DNA from: Methanobrevibacter sp.
GTDB lineage: Archaea > Methanobacteriota > Methanobacteria > Methanobacteriales > Methanobacteriaceae
NCBI GenBank assembly: GCA_031289975.1
Contig: JAITOM010000378.1
Span: forward strand, 1 to 9,844
Length of the DNA: 9,844 nt
Direction of reading: 5' to 3'
A program made the translations under genes and the position numbers. Under the pieces are notes generated by a model. It did no database searches. It was not told where the DNA came from and worked only from the letters and a program-made list of their open reading frames with translations. Positions 1 through 6,946 of the stretch are shown piece after piece (positions within the stretch are counted from its first letter, which is position 1; every line of letters starts with the position of its first letter).

Positions 1-472
1 TAATCCTCATTTACTTCATGCTTTTTAAATATATCCTAAATTTTTAAATATTTTTTATACGGTGTTCTGTAAAATTATTTTCTTTTATTTTAAAAACTTT
101 TAGTTTTTAAAGTTAGAAACGAAAAATCTTCGATTTTCCTAAGTTATCTTCGATAACAAATCTTTGATTTTCTTTTATTTATATATTAATTTAATTTTTA
201 TTAGAATATTTTAATTTTCAAAAGTATCAATTAATATTTTATTAATTTATAATTAAATAATTTATTTTATTTATTTTTTAAAAATAATAATTTTAATTTT
301 AAAACAATGAATTTTAAGAAAAATTAGAAATAACGATTTTTTACAAAAATTTAAGTTTCATACTATAAATTTAATATATTACTAATCAATATAAATAACT
401 TTAAAAAATTCATTTGCTAAGAACTTTATGGAATCAACGATTAATAGAACTAATTATTTTTTTTAATATTTA
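1..472. other. AT-rich intergenic region downstream of trm5
   Basis: No ORF with coding character is visible on either strand. The stretch is almost pure A/T. Its only obvious structure is the hairpin cluster at 89-170, annotated separately. No clear U-run terminator for the minus-strand trm5 gene stands out, because short A and T runs occur throughout. Confidence 0.6.
89..170. repeat. Cluster of four short hairpins with 3-nt loops
   Basis: Four perfect palindromes follow one another. TTTAAAAACT (89-98) pairs with 102-111. AAAATC (123-128) pairs with GATTTT (132-137). GTTATC (143-148) pairs with GATAAC (152-157). AAATC (158-162) pairs with GATTT (166-170). All loops are TTT or TTC, and the last three share the core ATCTTCGAT or ATCTTTGAT. 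The regular loop size argues against random AT-rich palindromes. A dispersed palindromic repeat or 3' mRNA structure of trm5 are possible; function is unknown. Confidence 0.6.
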
Positions 473-1540
473 TTATTTTCTATTAATAATTTTCACATCT
501 ACTCCAATGTGCCAGATTCCTGGGCTTTTTGATTTTACTTTTCTTTTATTTAAAACTTCAATTTTTTTGTTATGATTAATAGCTATTTCTTTAATTCTAT
601 CAATCATTATTTCATAATCATTATCAAACTCATAGTAATGTATAATTCCATTATTTTTTATGAGTGAAATTGCTAAATCTAAAAATTTATATGCTGTTTG
701 AGGAAGATTCATAATTATTCTATTAAACTTCAAGTTTTTTGAGGTGAAGTCAATAGCTACATTATTAATATCTCCATAAATAGGATTAACAATACCATTT
801 AACTTGTTAATAGCTATATTATCTTTAAAATAATCAATAGCTATTTCATTAATATCTACTCCATATATTTCAACATTTTTATTTTTAGCTATTAAAATAG
901 GAAATGATCCAACACCTGTAAACATATCAAGGATTAATTCTCCATCTTCAACTTCTTTTTCAACTCTTTTTCTTTCTGTTGCTAATCTTGGAGAGAAATA
1001 AACCTTTTTAAGATCTAATGCTAATTTTATTCCATGTTCTTTATGGGTTGTTTTAGAATTATCTTCACCACTAATAAGCTCTATTTCACGAGTTCTTGTA
1101 AGTCCCTTAATCCCACTTTTTTTCATAAAAACTGATCTTGTTTTTGTAAAGTCAATTGTTGTTTTTCCAATGATTTTTTTATATTTTTCAAGATTTTCAG
1201 GAATTTCAAGTAAAACTAAATCTCCAATTATATCAAATGATGTTTTCAAATCTTTAATTTCTTCATCACTTAATTTTCCTTTTAATTGTTCACTTATACT
1301 TTTTGGTTCTTTTTTGAATGGTTCAAAATCAATATCTTCAATATCTATTTTGTATAAATCATTGTTAATAGCTGCATTTAATTTAATTTCTAATTTTTCA
1401 ATGCTGCTTTGACTTTTAATTGGAATAAAACCATAATTCTCATCTGTTTTAATTTTATAATTTTTATTAAATAAATTTTCTTCAATTAAAATCTTTTTAA
1501 CTTCATTTATTCCTTTTAATTGAATTTTAATTGATAGCAT
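473..1540 (-). CDS. trm5: tRNA (guanine(37)-N1)-methyltransferase, archaeal Trm5
   Basis: This is an S-adenosylmethionine-dependent enzyme that methylates N1 of G37 next to the tRNA anticodon and so prevents +1 frameshifting. The 355 residues cover the family length. A small N-terminal domain (about 1-70) aligns with the start of the Methanocaldococcus jannaschii enzyme as I remember it. It is followed by a middle region with HKEHG (166-170) and YFSPRLATER (181-190). The class I methyltransferase core has motif I DMFTGVGSF (205-213), the acidic SAM-ribose strand GVDINEIA (227-234) and the substrate-site MNLP (277-280). E189, R190 and N278 appear to match catalytic residues of the family. The ATG at 1540 gives a full N-terminus and is preceded by GTGAT. 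It is transcribed alone, away from its neighbours. Its codon use is AT-rich like the rest, with no sign of transfer. Confidence 0.93.
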   Translation of the reverse strand: MLSIKIQLKGINEVKKILIEENLFNKNYKIKTDENYGFIPIKSQSSIEKLEIKLNAAINNDLYKIDIEDIDFEPFKKEPKSISEQLKGKLSDEEIKDLKTSFDIIGDLVLLEIPENLEKYKKIIGKTTIDFTKTRSVFMKKSGIKGLTRTREIELISGEDNSKTTHKEHGIKLALDLKKVYFSPRLATERKRVEKEVEDGELILDMFTGVGSFPILIAKNKNVEIYGVDINEIAIDYFKDNIAINKLNGIVNPIYGDINNVAIDFTSKNLKFNRIIMNLPQTAYKFLDLAISLIKNNGIIHYYEFDNDYEIMIDRIKEIAINHNKKIEVLNKRKVKSKSPGIWHIGVDVKIINRK

Positions 1541-1557
1541 AAAATCACATTTCTTTT

Positions 1558-1565
1558 TATATAAA
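1558..1565 (-). promoter_or_regulatory. Probable TATA box of trm5
   Basis: Read on the minus strand this is a perfect TTTATATA, the archaeal TATA consensus, ending 17 nt before the trm5 ATG. Archaeal transcription usually starts about 25 nt downstream of the box centre. That would place the start at or near the ATG, giving a leaderless or nearly leaderless mRNA. The GTGAT in front of the ATG would then be mostly outside the transcript. An upstream alternative box cannot be excluded. Confidence 0.45.
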
Positions 1566-1656
1566 CATTCATTAGCTATTAATTTATATTAGAATTTTTA
1601 TCTATATTGTATGAAATAATGTTTGTAAGTAAAGAAAAAATAAAAAATTTTTTCTA

Positions 1657-1719
1657 ACTTAAAACAAGTTTTAAGTAAAGAAAATCTTTCAGATTTTCTA
1701 ATTGAAATAAAAAATTTCA
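1657..1719. repeat. Second hairpin cluster, upstream of trm5
   Basis: Three perfect palindromes sit in tandem. ACTTAAAAC (1657-1665) pairs with GTTTTAAGT (1668-1676) across a 2-nt loop. AGAAAATC (1679-1686) pairs with GATTTTCT (1692-1699) across a 5-nt loop. TGAAAT (1703-1708) pairs with ATTTCA (1714-1719). The GAAAATC...GATTTTC stem resembles the AAAATC...GATTTT stem in the 89-170 cluster, so the two clusters flanking trm5 may belong to one family of small palindromic elements. Function is unknown. Confidence 0.55.
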
Positions 1720-2319
1720 TTAAAGGAAGTCAAAGATTTTCCAATTGAACAAGTTTAGTATGGAATTTTTTAAATTATACCATGAATATTAAATTTTTAA
1801 TTAAAAAAATTATAATTATTATTTAAAAAATTAACTTAAGACTGTTCCCATTTACTTTTATTTTTTGTATTTTTATAAATTTGTTTTTATGGAAACTCAT
1901 TTTTAAATAAATTATTTAGCTATAATATTCAGTTAATCATTTATTGTATAAACTATTACTTTTTAATAATTTATTAATAAAGAGTACAATTTCTACTGTA
2001 TAAATTTTTTCTACAATATATCATTAAAATCATTGATTAAATTATTAGTCATATATTATGATTTATTTTTTAAATAAATAAATAAAAAACCAATTATATT
2101 TTTATGCTCATGATTATTTATCAATTGCAAAAGTTTTCTAATAACTAAATTGATTATGACATTAATTATTTTACTATTATTTTCATTAACTTTTAATTTA
2201 ATGCATCGATACTATTGTTTTAATCAAACTTAATATTGAATATAGATTTTGAAATGATAAGTATACACGTTAAAGTTTTATAAATAAGAATTAAAATGTA
2301 ATCATTTTATTATATGTCA

Positions 2320-2498
2320 ACTTAAACATTTCGGATAGTATACCTTCAGCTATTGCTGCGGTGGTAACATTTCTCTGTCAATCAGTATTATCTGCCATCT
2401 TACCAATCAAATGTTATATATGTTCTAAATTTTTCCTGCTTAAAAATCGTATTTCAGATCTTCGAAACCCCCCATACTCTTTTTACAGTACGGATTTT
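2320..2498. other. GC-elevated island of unknown nature (ncRNA or gene relic)
   Basis: Positions 2331-2410 are 40% G+C by direct count, well above the flanking intergenic DNA and the coding genes here. Local pairing is possible: CAGC/GCTG (2347-2358), TAACATTT (2365-2372) with AAATGTTA (2409-2416), and CCGTAC with GTATGG on the minus strand (2474-2494). A minus-strand reading frame from ATG 2398 to a stop at 2291 has protein-like composition (TTAAIAEGILSEMF) but is broken by TGA at codon 7. It does not resemble RNase P RNA, SRP RNA or a tRNA as far as I can tell. It lies directly 3' of the zinc-ribbon gene and could be part of its transcript. Confidence 0.35.
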
Positions 2499-2690
2499 TC
2501 ACAACTTCTTAAATGTTAAAAAAACCCATACAATAATAAATAGTATAATAATTCCATATAACATTAACCTTGATTTTTTAATCTTATTTGATCTATTAAT
2601 TAAGACTTCTTGACATTTATCTGAACATGTAGTTTCATTTAATGGAATTGGTGTCCCACAAACAGGACAATGCTTATGTACATCTACCAT
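2499..2690 (-). CDS. Small membrane-anchored zinc-ribbon protein (DUF2116 type)
   Basis: This is a 63-residue protein. The N-terminal half carries a Cys4 zinc-binding motif with CPVC at 8-11 and C22 and C26 (CxxC, ten residues, then CxxxC). A basic linker (KIKKSR, about 36-41) leads to one hydrophobic helix at about 43-60 and a short lysine tail. The layout matches the DUF2116 'Zn-ribbon containing' proteins found in many euryarchaea. Their function is not known; the ribbon probably faces the cytoplasm. The start is firm: AAGGAGAT, a near-perfect Shine-Dalgarno, lies just before the ATG at 2690. The gene stands alone, with a TTTAAATAT-like box about 40 nt upstream as the only promoter hint. 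Length is normal for the family. Confidence 0.85.
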   Translation of the reverse strand: MVDVHKHCPVCGTPIPLNETTCSDKCQEVLINRSNKIKKSRLMLYGIIILFIIVWVFLTFKKL

Positions 2691-3259
2691 TTTTTATCTC
2701 CTTAAGATTATATTTACTAATAAATTTCATATTTAAAAAATAATTTAATAATAATATATTGTTGAAAAATGTCTGTAATTAATCATTTATTTTTAAAAGG
2801 ATATTCCATAGCTCTATAAGTATTTAATAACACTTATTTTCTAATATTAAGTCTTTAAAAGTTGTTTTAAGATGAAAAAAATCTTCTAAAACCATATAAA
2901 AACCCAATTAAAATCACGAATTTAAACTATGGATTTTAACTTTTAAACATTTAAAATATTATTAAATTCAGTGAATAATGATAATAAATACTTTTTAGAT
3001 TTTAAAATCTTTATTTTGCACTCTTTATGCTTATTTTATCCTTTCTGTCCTTTCTCATATTTATACTTTTTCCTATTTTTTTCTTTGTTTATATATGCTT
3101 GTTTTTTTCATTTAATTTTTTCAAAGGTTTTTATTCATATTTGTATTTTTCCCCATTTACTAAGCTTTATATGGTCTAAATTATAATATTATTAGTATAA
3201 ATACTTTTAAATTAGTTTTCAAATATAATATTATAATATCCACTTGTGAAGAGATTAAA
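2691..3259. other. Intergenic region with pyrimidine-rich tract and inverted repeats
   Basis: No convincing gene is present. From about 3000 to 3170 the plus strand is strongly pyrimidine-rich (long T runs broken by C), which opens a 71-codon, very hydrophobic, GTG-started frame that I reject. An imperfect hairpin lies at 2865-2891 (AAGAT, GA-rich loop, ATCTT). A perfect 13-bp inverted repeat, ATTATAATATTAT (3180-3192) and its complement (3225-3237), lies just before the transposase relic. Confidence 0.5.
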
Positions 3260-3915
3260 ATGAGTGTAAAAAAAATTAAATGGATTTAATGAACATGGCA
3301 TTGATAAAAAACTTAAGAAATTAGGTAAAAATGCAAATGTTATGAGAGATATTAATCATTTTGTTCATAAGCATAGTATTCAGGATATAATCAGCGAATT
3401 TGATGATAAGTTTAGTTCTAATGTGGATCGTCCAGCAATCCTCAGAACTTTATTAATGGAAGTTGTTTTATATACATTTAGTAAAAATGTATCAAATGCT
3501 TCTAAAATAATTGACTTTGAAATAATTGACTTATCTGATAGTGATAGATATTTAAGAACATTCACTTACAATGCAAGAATTACCAACACCACTTTAAAAT
3601 GTTTTTTAGAAGAGAAGAATAGAATACTCTTTAAAAAGATACATTTAGCTACTTTAGTTGAAGCTATACGATTATAATATTTTCGTTCATGTTCATTTAT
3701 ATGTGAATGGTACTAATGCGAATGTTATTGGATCTAAGCAATATAAAATCTATATGGATGGATATCCATGAAGTGAATCAATAAACAGATACCATAAAGG
3801 AGTAAAACAAACATTGCTTTTAGTTTCTGCTAATGAATTAGCTGCTATCAATGAAATGAACATGATAAACACAGTTTATAACATGAAACGACTAAAGACT
3901 ATTCCTGAGGTATAA
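3260..3915 (+). pseudogene. Decayed IS1182-like transposase
   Basis: This is a relic of a DDE transposase. The ATG at 3260 opens a frame that stops after ten codons. Losing one A from the A8 run (3268-3275) would join it to the next frame, which runs to TAA at 3675. That frame has the layout of IS1182/IS5-type N-terminal domains: a 'RPAILRTLL' segment, a 'LYTFSKNVSNASKI' segment and a later 'RYLRTF' plus 'NTTLKCFLEEK' segment. A second shift near 3660 leads into a frame ending at TAA 3913-3915. It holds VNGTNANVIGSK, which resembles the DGTkikANAsK motif with the catalytic Asp replaced by Asn. TGA at 3769 interrupts it, and it ends in NTVYNMKRL, typical of transposase C-termini. At about 215 codons, against 450 or more for the family, most of the catalytic core is missing. 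The family call rests on motif memory. Confidence 0.6.
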
Positions 3916-4126
3916 TATTTTAATAATTATTGAAATATTGGTAAATCAGAATATAAGTTATGGAACTGCTTTTTTTAATCATCTTAGTGTGAACTTTCTC
4001 TCGATTATCAAAAAACCTGTTAATTCATGAAAAAATATTGTCATTATGGTGGCATCCACTAAACAAAATGGAAAATCATATTTAAGACAACATCCAAAAT
4101 ATTATAATCATGAAATTTTATTTATC

Positions 4127-4151
4127 TTTTTTATGGTTTCACCATAAAAAA
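4127..4151. repeat. Perfect 11-bp hairpin
   Basis: TTTTTTATGGT (4127-4137), loop TTC, then the exact complement (4141-4151). It lies about 210 nt after the transposase relic and 290 nt before the TPR gene. It could be a transcription terminator or a small palindromic element. Its 3-nt TTC loop matches two hairpins of the 89-170 cluster. Confidence 0.55.
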
Positions 4152-4254
4152 ATTAGGATTTAATCCATTGTAATAGTATTATTTATTATTTAACACTATT
4201 AATAAATATTATCTACTCACCAGTAAAAATTTAAACGGTGTCTTCATGTTATTT

Positions 4255-4356
4255 AAAATTTAAATTATAGATTTTTATAAAGTGATTTTAAAATTAAATA
4301 ACTTAATAAAAAAATTTATCATTTTAAAACTTAAAAACTTTTCCACAATGACTATA
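4255..4356 (+). repeat. Degenerate direct repeat, copy 1 (5' of the TPR gene)
   Basis: This stretch of about 102 nt aligns with 6609-6710 end to end. By hand I count about eight substitutions and four single-base gaps. Shared blocks include TTATAGATTTTTATAA, ATCATTTTAAAA and AACTTTTCCA, the last containing C residues that are rare in this background. It ends 19 nt before the BRE/TATA of the TPR gene. Confidence 0.7.
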
Positions 4357-4374
4357 TTTCAGAATTTAGTATAA

Positions 4375-4389
4375 AGAAAAGTTTATAAG
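4375..4389 (+). promoter_or_regulatory. Probable promoter (BRE plus TATA box) of the TPR gene
   Basis: A purine-rich BRE-like AGAAAAG runs into TTTATAAG (4382-4389). The expected transcription start is about 25 nt downstream, near 4410, leaving a leader of about 30 nt before the ATG at 4442. That leader holds the AAGGA ribosome binding site at 4431-4435. A near-identical box, AGAAGTTTATAAGTG, follows repeat copy 2 at 6761-6775. Confidence 0.5.
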
Positions 4390-4441
4390 TCATGATATTA
4401 AAAAATAGTTATATTACTAAACTATCAATAAAGGAAAAAAT

Positions 4442-6319
4442 ATGAGTAAAATAACAAAAGATAAACTTATTAAAAGAGCTAAAAAGCTTTTTAAGAGAGA
4501 GAATTATGAGAATTGTATTAAAACAGCTAATAAGATTTTAAAAATGGATTCTAATTATTTAGAAGCTTATATATTTAAATTAGATTCTTTCATACGATTA
4601 GATAAAAAAATAAATATTGATGATTTTGAAGAAACTGTTTTAGGATATTTAACTCATTCTCCTAAGGATGAAGGGAATTATTTAGTTGCTATATACTATA
4701 TTATACTTATGGATAAGATAGAACTTATTGATAAGCTTGGTTTATTAACATATATTATTAATGAAGGTATGTTATCACACCCTGAATCTTATGATATCTT
4801 GCTATTAAGGCTAAAAGTTCTTTATGAAAATAGTGAATTTGAGGAAACTATCGAGTATCTTGATAATTTAGCAAAAACAAATAAGTTTTGGAAAGATATA
4901 TTGTATTTTAAAGCAAACATTTATATGGAAGAGGACAAGTATGATAAGTCTTTAGAGGTTTATAATAAAATATTAAATGATTCAAGAGACTTAGATACAC
5001 TTTCAAGAAAAATTAGAACCTTACAATTAATAGAAAGAGATGATGAAGCTCTTGAAATATTAGATGGAATGATTGATGATAACGATGAAAAGAATTGGGC
5101 ATTAGTAAATAAAGGATTACACTATCAAGATCAAGATGAAACATTAGCCATGGAATTTATAGATGAAGCTATTAAAAATGATCCTGAATATGGTTTTGCA
5201 TACTATGGAAAAGCATCTGTTTTAGCACAAATAGATGAGTACGATGATGCAGCAAAATATCTTGATAAAGCTTTAACATATGATGTGAATCTTAGTGACA
5301 ATGCAGATTTTATTTTTTTATCAGCTATTATTTGTTATCATGGTGATGATGATGGAATAGCTGCATTAGAACATTTATCGAGAATTGATTTCATTGATTA
5401 TTGTTATTATGATACTACGGATTTACTTTTGGAAATGTTTCATGATATAATATCAGAAGGAATATTTGAATCTGATGGAACTCCAAATATTAATATTGAT
5501 GGAGATTTTAACTTTGATAAAGAGACAATGGATCTATTCAAAAAGTCAAATGTTAATGCAATACATGTTATTTTCTATAAAAATCATGATAGTCACTTCG
5601 TTGATACGCGTATTTATAATAATCCTGTGGATAATAATTTATCACCAGAGATAATTGATATGATTGAATCTGGGGAGGATGTAGAACTTTATGATGATAC
5701 ACCAGAAAAAAGAGATTTAACGACTGTTGAAGATTATGAACAAGCTTTATCTGATTTTCATGATTTGAAAGGAGATGAATACTTTAAGGAGCATAAAGGT
5801 CGCTTTTGGAAATTACATGAAACTCGTCCATTTATGATGTGGTTATTTGATTATTCAGCTTTACTATGGGATGAAGAAATAGATAAAGATAAGTCAATTG
5901 ACTTATTAAAATATATGATTGAACTCAATCCAAGTGATAATCAAGGAGCAAGAGACATATTGATGACAAGACTTTTAGAACTTGACAGACTAAAAGAATT
6001 TAAAGAATATAATCTTGAATATGATGATTATGGATCTTTTACACTATACAACAATGTTTTATTAGCTATTAAAAATAAAAAAAATGATGCTAAAATTAAA
6101 TCTTTATTAAAGAAAGCCATTGAATTTAATGAGCATGTTATAACTTACTTAACCAATAAAAAACCAATTCCACAAACTTTACCTGAAGTTTATTCGTATG
6201 GAGGTTTAGATGAAGCTGAATATTATGTTATAATAGCTATTAAAGCGTGGAATAATGATGAAATAGCTATGAAAAAATTGAATGAATATATTCAAAGTTT
6301 AAAAAGAGATTTTTATTGA
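4442..6319 (+). CDS. TPR-repeat protein with ST7-like C-terminal module
   Basis: This is a 625-residue, acidic, probably cytoplasmic protein with no signal peptide or membrane helix. The N-terminal half is tetratricopeptide repeats: clear units at about 5-38, 152-182 and 252-285 (the last with YYGKASVLAQIDEYDDAAKY), with weaker ones between. Residues about 340-450 are acidic and non-repetitive. The C-terminal part (about 453-615) contains GRFW (453-456), ETRPFM (460-465), LNPSDNQGAR (495-504), NEHVITYL (563-570) and GGLDEAEYY (587-595). This set recalls a module in bacterial TPR proteins and the eukaryotic ST7 family. TPRs form protein-binding surfaces; the partner and role are unknown. The ATG at 4442 follows AAGGA by six bases. 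The gene is single, bracketed by a degenerate repeat pair and next to a transposase relic. Confidence 0.8.
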   Translation: MSKITKDKLIKRAKKLFKRENYENCIKTANKILKMDSNYLEAYIFKLDSFIRLDKKINIDDFEETVLGYLTHSPKDEGNYLVAIYYIILMDKIELIDKLGLLTYIINEGMLSHPESYDILLLRLKVLYENSEFEETIEYLDNLAKTNKFWKDILYFKANIYMEEDKYDKSLEVYNKILNDSRDLDTLSRKIRTLQLIERDDEALEILDGMIDDNDEKNWALVNKGLHYQDQDETLAMEFIDEAIKNDPEYGFAYYGKASVLAQIDEYDDAAKYLDKALTYDVNLSDNADFIFLSAIICYHGDDDGIAALEHLSRIDFIDYCYYDTTDLLLEMFHDIISEGIFESDGTPNINIDGDFNFDKETMDLFKKSNVNAIHVIFYKNHDSHFVDTRIYNNPVDNNLSPEIIDMIESGEDVELYDDTPEKRDLTTVEDYEQALSDFHDLKGDEYFKEHKGRFWKLHETRPFMMWLFDYSALLWDEEIDKDKSIDLLKYMIELNPSDNQGARDILMTRLLELDRLKEFKEYNLEYDDYGSFTLYNNVLLAIKNKKNDAKIKSLLKKAIEFNEHVITYLTNKKPIPQTLPEVYSYGGLDEAEYYVIIAIKAWNNDEIAMKKLNEYIQSLKRDFY

Positions 6320-6608
6320 GTCATTAAATTTTTAACCTTTATAAATCAATAAAATCATAACTATGGAGGCCTAATAACTATTCTTATCAAAATTTTTAAA
6401 TATTTTATTTTATTAGTAAATGTCATAGTAGATTTTAAATATAAATTAAAATTATAAAAACATAAAATTAATATTTAATTATAAATTTTAATTCACTTAT
6501 AGTAGTTTTGATGAAGTTCTTAATAAATAACTTTTTTTAAAAATAAATATTATTAAAAGATATTAATTTAAAATTATTTATATTAATTAAAATAAATTTA
6601 TATTATTC

Positions 6609-6710
6609 AAAATTTAAAATTATAGATTTTTATAACGAGATATTTAAAATTAATTAATTTAATAAAAAAATTATCATTTTAAAATTTAAGAACTTTTCCA
6701 TAGGACTATA
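6609..6710 (+). repeat. Degenerate direct repeat, copy 2 (3' of the TPR gene)
   Basis: Partner of the repeat at 4255-4356, in the same orientation and of equal length, at about 88% identity by hand alignment. Like copy 1 it is followed by an AGAAGTTTATAAG promoter-like box, here 48 nt later instead of 19. No gene with a ribosome binding site starts in the expected place after that box. Confidence 0.7.
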
Positions 6711-6909
6711 AATGATTTTTATCAAAGTTAAATTTCATGAAAAATTTGTTGAAGAATCTAAGAAGTTTATAAGTGAAACTGAGCAACAATTATTTTTTCA
6801 TGCTATAAATTAATATAAAAGGTCATGTTCCATTATATGTAGTCATACATAAACATAGAAGAAAGGATGATTTTTTCATCAATTTTGGTTTTGTTACCTA
6901 TTTTCAATA

Positions 6910-6924
6910 GAAATCTTTATATTA
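6910..6924 (+). promoter_or_regulatory. Probable promoter of the small membrane protein and guaAb
   Basis: GAAATC followed by TTTATATTA (6916-6924) is a good archaeal BRE/TATA match. A start 25 nt or so downstream falls at about 6945, right at ATG 6947. This predicts a leaderless or short-leader transcript covering the small ORF and guaAb, and it explains why the small ORF has no Shine-Dalgarno. Confidence 0.5.
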
Positions 6925-6946
6925 GTTAAATAATATATTATATTTT

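Larger units (their letters stand above)
1541..2498. other. Long intergenic region between trm5 and the zinc-ribbon gene
   Basis: No supportable protein gene is seen in this stretch of about 960 nt. It holds the trm5 promoter, a hairpin cluster at 1657-1719 and, at its right end, the GC-elevated island at about 2320-2498. The middle (about 1750-2310) is AT-rich, with only very short ORFs such as a 25-codon hydrophobic one at 2156-2233. Confidence 0.55.
3916..4441. other. Intergenic region upstream of the TPR gene
   Basis: It holds a perfect hairpin at 4127-4151, repeat copy 1 at 4255-4356 and the TPR gene promoter at about 4375-4389. Positions 3930-4147 can be read as a roughly 70-codon plus-strand frame with one internal TGA (4028-4030). 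It contains VASTKQNGKSYLRQHPKYYN and could be another gene fragment, but no family is recognised. Confidence 0.45.
6320..6946. other. Intergenic region between the TPR gene and the small membrane protein
   Basis: It is very AT-rich. It holds a CTTTTTTTAAAAA tract at 6531-6543 that could end TPR transcription, repeat copy 2 at 6609-6710, an orphan TATA-like box at 6766-6773 and the promoter at 6910-6924. A 33-codon frame from 6712 to 6813 begins right after the repeat, lacks a ribosome binding site and is not supported as a gene. Confidence 0.5.

Noticed and set aside
41..80. ACGGTGTTCTGTAAAA as an insertion sequence end
   Set aside because: It vaguely resembles IS termini and ACGGTGTC at 4215-4222, but no inverted partner, target duplication or transposase is associated with it.
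1170..1412. 80-codon plus-strand ORF
   Set aside because: It lies wholly inside trm5 on the opposite strand; serine/isoleucine/leucine-rich antisense translation with no ribosome binding site.
2156..2233. 25-codon hydrophobic ORF
   Set aside because: Too short, with no ribosome binding site or promoter; expected by chance in AT-rich DNA.
2378..2380. In-frame TGA as selenocysteine in the minus frame 2291-2398
   Set aside because: No SECIS-like element and no known selenoprotein family; a broken frame or chance is simpler.
2971..3186. 71-codon hydrophobic plus-strand ORF starting at GTG
   Set aside because: It is a by-product of the pyrimidine-rich tract (Phe/Leu/Ser/Cys composition), has no Shine-Dalgarno and lacks the ordered helix-turn layout seen at 6947-7108.
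3380..3565. 61-codon minus-strand ORF
   Set aside because: It is the antisense shadow of the transposase relic.
5466..5654. 62-codon plus-strand ORF in another frame
   Set aside because: It is contained in the TPR gene and has a methionine/isoleucine-rich out-of-frame composition.
6712..6813. 33-codon ORF right after repeat copy 2
   Set aside because: No ribosome binding site, and the promoter-like box at 6766-6773 lies inside it, so it is unlikely to be translated.
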